NCBI GenBank assembly: GCA_030533445.1
Contig: CM060081.1
Coordinates: 3,545,815 to 3,609,814 of the forward strand
Length of the DNA: 64,000 nucleotides
From: Cyprinodon diabolis
Lineage: Eukaryota; Chordata; Actinopteri; Cyprinodontiformes; Cyprinodontidae
Direction: 5' to 3'
The translations under genes were made by a program, and so were the position numbers. Every line of letters begins with the position of its first letter. Within the stretch, counting starts at the first letter, position 1. The notes below the pieces were generated by a model. The model searched no databases. It was not told the DNA's origin and saw only the letters and a list, made by a program, of their open reading frames with translations. Below, piece after piece: positions 59,564 through 64,000 of the stretch.

Positions 59564-60115
59564 CCCTTTATAGGACAAGTTACCGTGTTTGATCACTTAC
59601 AAATAGAGTCCCTCAGTGAGGTCTAGAAGCACAAGATCTATATCCAGCCAATCAGCAAACATACTGCTGTATGGCTGCACATCTTATTTTGACATTTGAC
59701 CAATTAGATGAGCCCTTGAATGATATATTACCTACTGGAAATTAAGTTAAAAAAAAGTTAATAAGATAAAAAAAAATGGTACAAAGCTAAATAAAAAACA
59801 GTTAATAAGCCTAGTTAACAATTATATTTAGGTTTATAAACTAAAAAATGTAAGTGCCAGTCTCAGCATTAATGCCTCTTAGGTTATGTTGTACCAAAAA
59901 AAAGTTTTTCTTTCACTCTTAAGAGAGTTTTGCGTGAATTTCTTATAGAAGCACTTTTATTATTTTTATTAATATAATCGTGCAAGTTGGCATTTCTTGT
60001 TATTCCATTGCCGTTAATTTTTGCCATCAAAATATCCATATTTTTTATGTTACAAAGGTAATAAGGTCTTGAAATTTATATTTTCAAAGTATTTCACGGA
60101 GTGCCCTATAAAGGG
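59564..60115. mobile_element. piggyBac-type MITE with TTAA target sites
   Basis: The 552-bp unit begins CCCTTTATAGG and ends CCTATAAAGGG. It is flanked on both sides by TTAA (59560-59563 and 60116-60119). TTAA duplication with CCC-type ends is the hallmark of piggyBac elements. No transposase is present, so it must have been moved by one supplied in trans. Confidence 0.8.
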
Positions 60116-60476
60116 TTAAAGGATGGATCCCAGCTTTTAAATGATGATGAAGAGTTAAGAACCTTCAGTAGGTTTTACCATCCACCAAAAAGTGTATTTT
60201 CTCCATCTGAACATAAAAGAAAACCTTCAAAAAAGGTGTTTCTCCTGAAAAACTGTTTTGCTTTAGTGATTAAAGAACTGAAGGCGCGTCGCTGCTGATC
60301 AGACATCTTTTTCTGCTCTGCTGATGATAAACCAGAGCTTCTAGAACCCAGCTGTTTCCAGATGTGTCCATCTCTTTCTGACCTCCAGGAGGAACCAAAG
60401 TGGAGATGAAATACGGACTCTTCAGGACGCTAGCAGACATCTGAACGATCCCGATCCGATGTGATGTCAGAAGTGC

Positions 60477-60691
60477 GTTTATCCCTTTAGTTTTGTATGA
60501 AAAATAGACTTTACACTACCTCAACTGGCGTGTATCCCTTTGGTCATGTACACAAAAAGCAACAATTTAAGGTGAGATCGCCATATGCTTCAAAAACCAC
60601 CAAAAAGTATGTAATTACAGTTTTTTTTGTACATGACAAGATGTTGAGGTAGTTTAAAGTTTAGTTTTAGTACAAAACTAAAGGGATAAAC
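60477..60691. mobile_element. Inverted-repeat (MITE-like) element
   Basis: The 21-bp arm at 60477-60497 (GTTTATCCCTTTAGTTTTGT plus one A) is exactly mirrored at 60671-60691. The pairing continues imperfectly inward: TACACTACCTCAAC with GTTGAGGTAGTTTA, and CATGTACACAAAA with TTTTGTACATG. A short tandem repeat (TAAACTAAAGGGATAAAC) follows the right arm. Confidence 0.65.
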
Positions 60692-62540
60692 TAAAGGGAT
60701 AAACGGGTACTGACTCTGGGTATACCAGTCTGACCGGTATACCCATATCTCATCTCCGGCTTCAGGTCAGATCATCGTCTTCTGGTTTTATTTTGACGGG
60801 ACAGGCTGCTGTTAACACTCGTGTCACTTTTTAACACTCAGGTGTGTCTAGTTTCAACAGCCCATCATGAGTTAAAAAAACAAAAACAAAGCAGAAACTA
60901 AAGCATATCAGGAAATACTTGTGGTCGGTTCTGCTAAACATCAGAACCTGGTTTAGGCAGAACACCACTGATTTAGAAACGTCATGAAACACTGAAGCAG
61001 GAGGAAAGCAGCTCTAAGGTCTCTGCTTGGCTGCCACTGGCCCACTCAGGATTGTTTGGCCCACTCAGGATTGTGGACTCGGTTCTGCTTCAGTAAAGTG
61101 CTCAGAGATGCCCACTGAAAGAGGAGAAGTTTGGGTTTCTAGCGGCGCTAGGTCTGCCCTGTGCACAGCCAACCATCGTACGTTCAGGGACCTGCTGGGT
61201 AACAGGCTTTCTTCCTGAGTTATGCTGCAAAACGAGGACATTCGCCGTCTCTCTGCTAATGAACAAATAAAAGATAGAAAACACCTAATTCTACTCTACT
61301 CTACTTCTACGTTCCACATGATCTGGATTGGCTCAGACGCCCGTTAGACGCTGCAGAGTGATTCGGCTGGAGGAACGTGTTTGCTTCATCGATTGGTCGA
61401 GGTAGTAGCAGCTTTGGATTGCTAATGATTCGGCCGACAGGGATGAGAGACGGAGAGAGATCCGGGGTTTCTGATTGGACCCACAGGGTTGCTGACCTCT
61501 GATCGGCCCGCTGGACTCAGACGTTTGCATAAACTGGAGATTCTTTTTTTCTATGGTGCAGAAACGTCGTCTGAGTCCTTTGGACCAAAGTCAGATCTTC
61601 CCATCGACTGATGTTTGCTGCTGTGCACAGAGCTGCTCCTAAAACGCCGCCGCTTCTCCTCTTTAACTCCAACAGAGAGCTCCTTCCCAATAAGAGTCCC
61701 TCTCCAATGACCCATCATTCTAAACAAAATAGTGCAATTCTTTTCAGCAAATATATAAATAACTCTAACTTCGTGCTTTTCTGCTCTCGTTTTGCATACG
61801 TGTGTATATATACCCCATAAGTCGTGAAGAAATGTGTTCGTCTCCAAGTTGGCACCCTGGCGTGTTTCTCACGACTCTTTTTTTAAATAAATGAATGCAT
61901 CAAGTTTTCAAAGAGATCCCTCCATTCTCAGCTGCAGATCGTTTTCCTCTGCAGATGACAGTTGGACTTTGTGCAAACGTCTTCAGAAGACATCAAATTG
62001 AAACCAGGATGCGTGAATCTCCTGCAGGAGTTGGTCTTTGTAAGGCGGAGCTTCAGGCCTGAGGACGTTTAGCACGGTGCTACACCTGCTGAGCTACGTT
62101 ACAACCACATCGGCTAAATCTACACTGGGAATATGTGCTTTCACGCCCCGCTGGCGATGCCAAGCTCGGAGCAGGAGCAAAACCGTTGTAGGAGCAGCAA
62201 CAGAGGATTATCAAAAGGAAATGAACAAATCCTGCAGAAGCGAAGACGATTGAAGCGTTTTGCAGGATTGGAAATGACCCGTTCTCCAGAAACAAACAGA
62301 ACAGCTAAACACTGAGAACAAAGACGATGGAGGAAGGATGTGGAACGTGAGGAGGAGGCTTTCATCCACCTTCATCTTCTCCTTGTTCATCTGAAGTGCT
62401 CATCATACCTGAAGCAGGAGATGAGGAGAAGCTGAGGTTTCCAGATGTTCTCCCCAAAGAGAAACAGAGGAGCAGTGAAGCTTCAGCGTTTACAGTCTGA
62501 ACAAACATCAGCGTTCGCTGAGCTGATGGAGAAGGTCCAG

Positions 62541-62832
62541 TCACACCTGCTGAGGTTTGTGGGATTTCTCCTTGCTGTTCCTGTTCTCCACCCTCCCCTG
62601 CGGCCTGAGCAGGCTGTGGATGATGGAGGACGGCGCCCCCTGCAGCGGCGACACGGCCCCACGGCTCTGGCTGGAGTTCACCGTCGCTGGATGGAAAAAA
62701 TGCCCGATAGCCTCACTGTAGGTCGGGGGAGTTCCTTCCACTCCAGGGTTCTGTTTCTGCTGCCGGGTCAAGGCCTCCTGGGCCTCCAGGACACTGATAC
62801 CAGAATAAGCGCTCGGGGGAGGGGCCTGCAGC
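62541..62832 (-). CDS. pmepa1: PMEPA1-like (prostate transmembrane protein, androgen induced 1), last coding exon
   Basis: PMEPA1 is a single-pass endosomal/Golgi membrane adaptor. It binds NEDD4-family ubiquitin ligases through PY motifs and sequesters SMAD2/3, limiting TGF-beta signalling. On the minus strand the exon reads LQAPPPSAYSGIS, a variable stretch, EGTPPTYSEAIGHFF and, near the end, NSKEKSHKPQQV before TGA at 62541-62543. This follows the human order SNSGIS, EGPPPTYSEVIGHY, WSKEKDKQKGHPL. PPTY is the second WW-binding PY motif. The acceptor is CTCTGTTCCCAG just before 62832; an alternative AG would start it at about 62852 (adding FPSSVPR). The transmembrane segment, first PY motif and SMAD-interacting motif must lie in exons beyond the window. 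Proximity to pck1 matches human 20q13. The paralogue LDLRAD4 is the main alternative, but SKEK near the C-terminus favours PMEPA1. Confidence 0.78.
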
Positions 62833-62937
62833 CTGGGAACAGAGGATGGAAAACTGAGAACCAGAAGATAAAGAAGAAGAAACAAAGTCAGCAATAGAGT
62901 TCCAGACTATTAGAGGGAGACAAAGATCTGCCCATAA

Positions 62938-63692
62938 GGAACCAGAACATAAACGTCCGTGAGGCAGACACCCTGTCTACTTTTAAGGCTAGGCTTAAAA
63001 CTTTCCTTTTTGATAAAGCTTCTAGTTAGAGTGGCTCAGGTTATCCTGAGCTATCTCTATAGTTCTGCTGCTATAGGCTTAGACTGCTGGAGGACATAGG
63101 GACCCCTTTTTCATCATTCTGCTTCATTCTATCTCTATTCTCCCACTCTGCAGAATCTGTTAGTTCAATCTCTAACGTTCTGCTCTCTCTGCTTTTTCTC
63201 ATAGTAGCTTCATCTGGTCTGTTCCTGTTTGGCTGTGACTCCATCCTGGAGAGAAATATCAGCTGTGCTGCTGCCATCAACACCTTTGTTTCTAGATGTT
63301 GGAGATCAACCTGTTTTCCAGTGTAGTCCTGTTTCTCTGACTGTGACTAACTGGATGTGCTCTCTTCATCCTTGCCTTTTGTATCTATGCTTCTTTTTCT
63401 ATGTCTGCTTCCGTCTCCTTGAACCCCATTCGACCTCAGCAGATGGCCGCTCACACTGAGCCTGGTTCTGCTGGAGGTTTCTTCCTGTTAAAAAGGAGTT
63501 TTTCCTCTCCACTGTCGCTACAAGCATGCTTGGTGTGAGGGATTGTCTTTGAGTCAATGAGTCGATGCAATCAATTGGTTTAAGATAGAAAACTTTGAAT
63601 CAATCTGATTGTATGATCTGGTGAATTGGAAAGTGCCTTGAGTTGACATGAGTTGTGAATTGGCGCTTTGGAAATAAACTGAATTTAATTTA
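62938..63692 (+). mobile_element. CR1/L2-clade LINE, 5'-truncated copy
   Basis: The copy starts within the RT C-terminus (62955-63029 reads VREADTLSTFKARLKTFLFD, then KASS and a stop). The shared 3' UTR follows, ending GGCGCTTTGGAAATAAACTG then AATTTAATT. It sits in the intron just upstream of the pmepa1-like last exon, in the antisense orientation to that gene. Confidence 0.85.
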
Positions 63693-64000
63693 ATTGAACA
63701 CGTCACTATGGATGAATGTCTATGGAGCCTGAAGAACATGAAGGCCGGTAAAGATCCAGAGGTGGAGAACTAGACCCAGAAAGGTCTAATGGTGACACCC
63801 TCTCCTGGAGGAACCTCCGCTGGTCAGAAGGTAAAATAAATCTGACATCGACTGTCAGAACGGAGGATCTGTGTGTGATCAAAGCTGCTCTGATGAATCC
63901 ATTCCTGCAGTTTAACCCTTTCATGAAATGGATCGCAAACAGAATAAATCTGAAGTGGCTCTGATTACACATGACGCTGCTGTTACCTGGTCTGCAGGTG
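63693..64000. other. Probable pmepa1 intron, nothing recognised
   Basis: No exon with PMEPA1 features was found on the minus strand here. The open frame at 63706-63972 has no family motif. Confidence 0.4.

Larger units (their letters stand above)
57742..62540 (-). other. Probable pmepa1 3' UTR and downstream region
   Basis: This lies 3' of the pmepa1-like stop codon on the minus strand. Mammalian PMEPA1 has a 3' UTR of several kilobases, so much of it may be transcribed. The 3' end is not determined. It contains a GAG/GGA repeat run at 58600-58620, a perfect hairpin, a piggyBac-type MITE and another inverted repeat, all listed separately. No coding gene is supported inside. Confidence 0.45.

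Noticed and set aside
62445..62897. 150-codon plus-strand open frame opposite the pmepa1-like exon
   Set aside because: It is the antisense shadow of the minus-strand exon, which has recognisable PMEPA1 motifs and a splice acceptor.

Overview
This is eukaryotic nuclear DNA from a teleost fish. It contains split vertebrate genes with GT/AG introns, long AT-rich intergenic stretches, and typical fish interspersed repeats (CR1/L2 LINEs whose 3' tails read GCGCTATATAAATAAA, Tc1-like and hAT elements, CA and TA microsatellites). The species cannot be named from the sequence. Nothing in it is bacterial or viral.

Layout: (1) 1630-4024, plus strand: five middle exons and the last exon of an elastase-1-like pancreatic serine protease; the signal-peptide and propeptide exons are not in the window. 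(2) 4.3-14.5 kb: no host gene, but dense transposon debris, including a degraded CR1/L2 LINE, a large foldback element, a probable solo LTR, a second LINE remnant and a piggyBac-like zinc-finger scrap. (3) 14562-29990: one 15.4 kb GATG/ATGG-type satellite array with nested higher-order repeats, about a quarter of the window. (4) 30-36 kb: intergenic, with another L2 copy and a long inverted repeat. (5) 35961-39738, plus strand: a complete pck1 gene (cytosolic phosphoenolpyruvate carboxykinase) with a CRE/HNF1-like/TATA promoter, a non-coding exon 1, nine coding exons (624 aa) and a polyA signal. (6) 39.9-57.7 kb: transposon-rich intergenic DNA with an L1/Tx1-type LINE remnant, two hAT-type elements with perfect 8-bp target duplications, an L2 copy, a nearly complete Tc1 element with an uninterrupted transposase ORF, and two other terminal-inverted-repeat elements. 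(7) 57.7-62.8 kb, minus strand: the last coding exon of a pmepa1-like gene (PPTY motif, NEDD4/SMAD regulator) followed by what is probably its long 3' UTR, which carries a perfect 23-bp hairpin and a piggyBac-type MITE. (8) 62.9-64 kb: an L2 insertion and intronic sequence.

The pck1-pmepa1 proximity matches the human 20q13 neighbourhood (from memory), which supports both calls. The elastase is not a known neighbour of PCK1 in human. The genes do not form a shared system: elastase is a secreted digestive enzyme, pck1 controls gluconeogenesis, and pmepa1 is a membrane adaptor that dampens TGF-beta signalling. I do not see a convincing undescribed biological system. The most unusual structures are the satellite array with multi-kilobase internal duplications, the perfect hairpin at 58647-58699, and the Tc1 transposase with a one-residue-short catalytic spacing.
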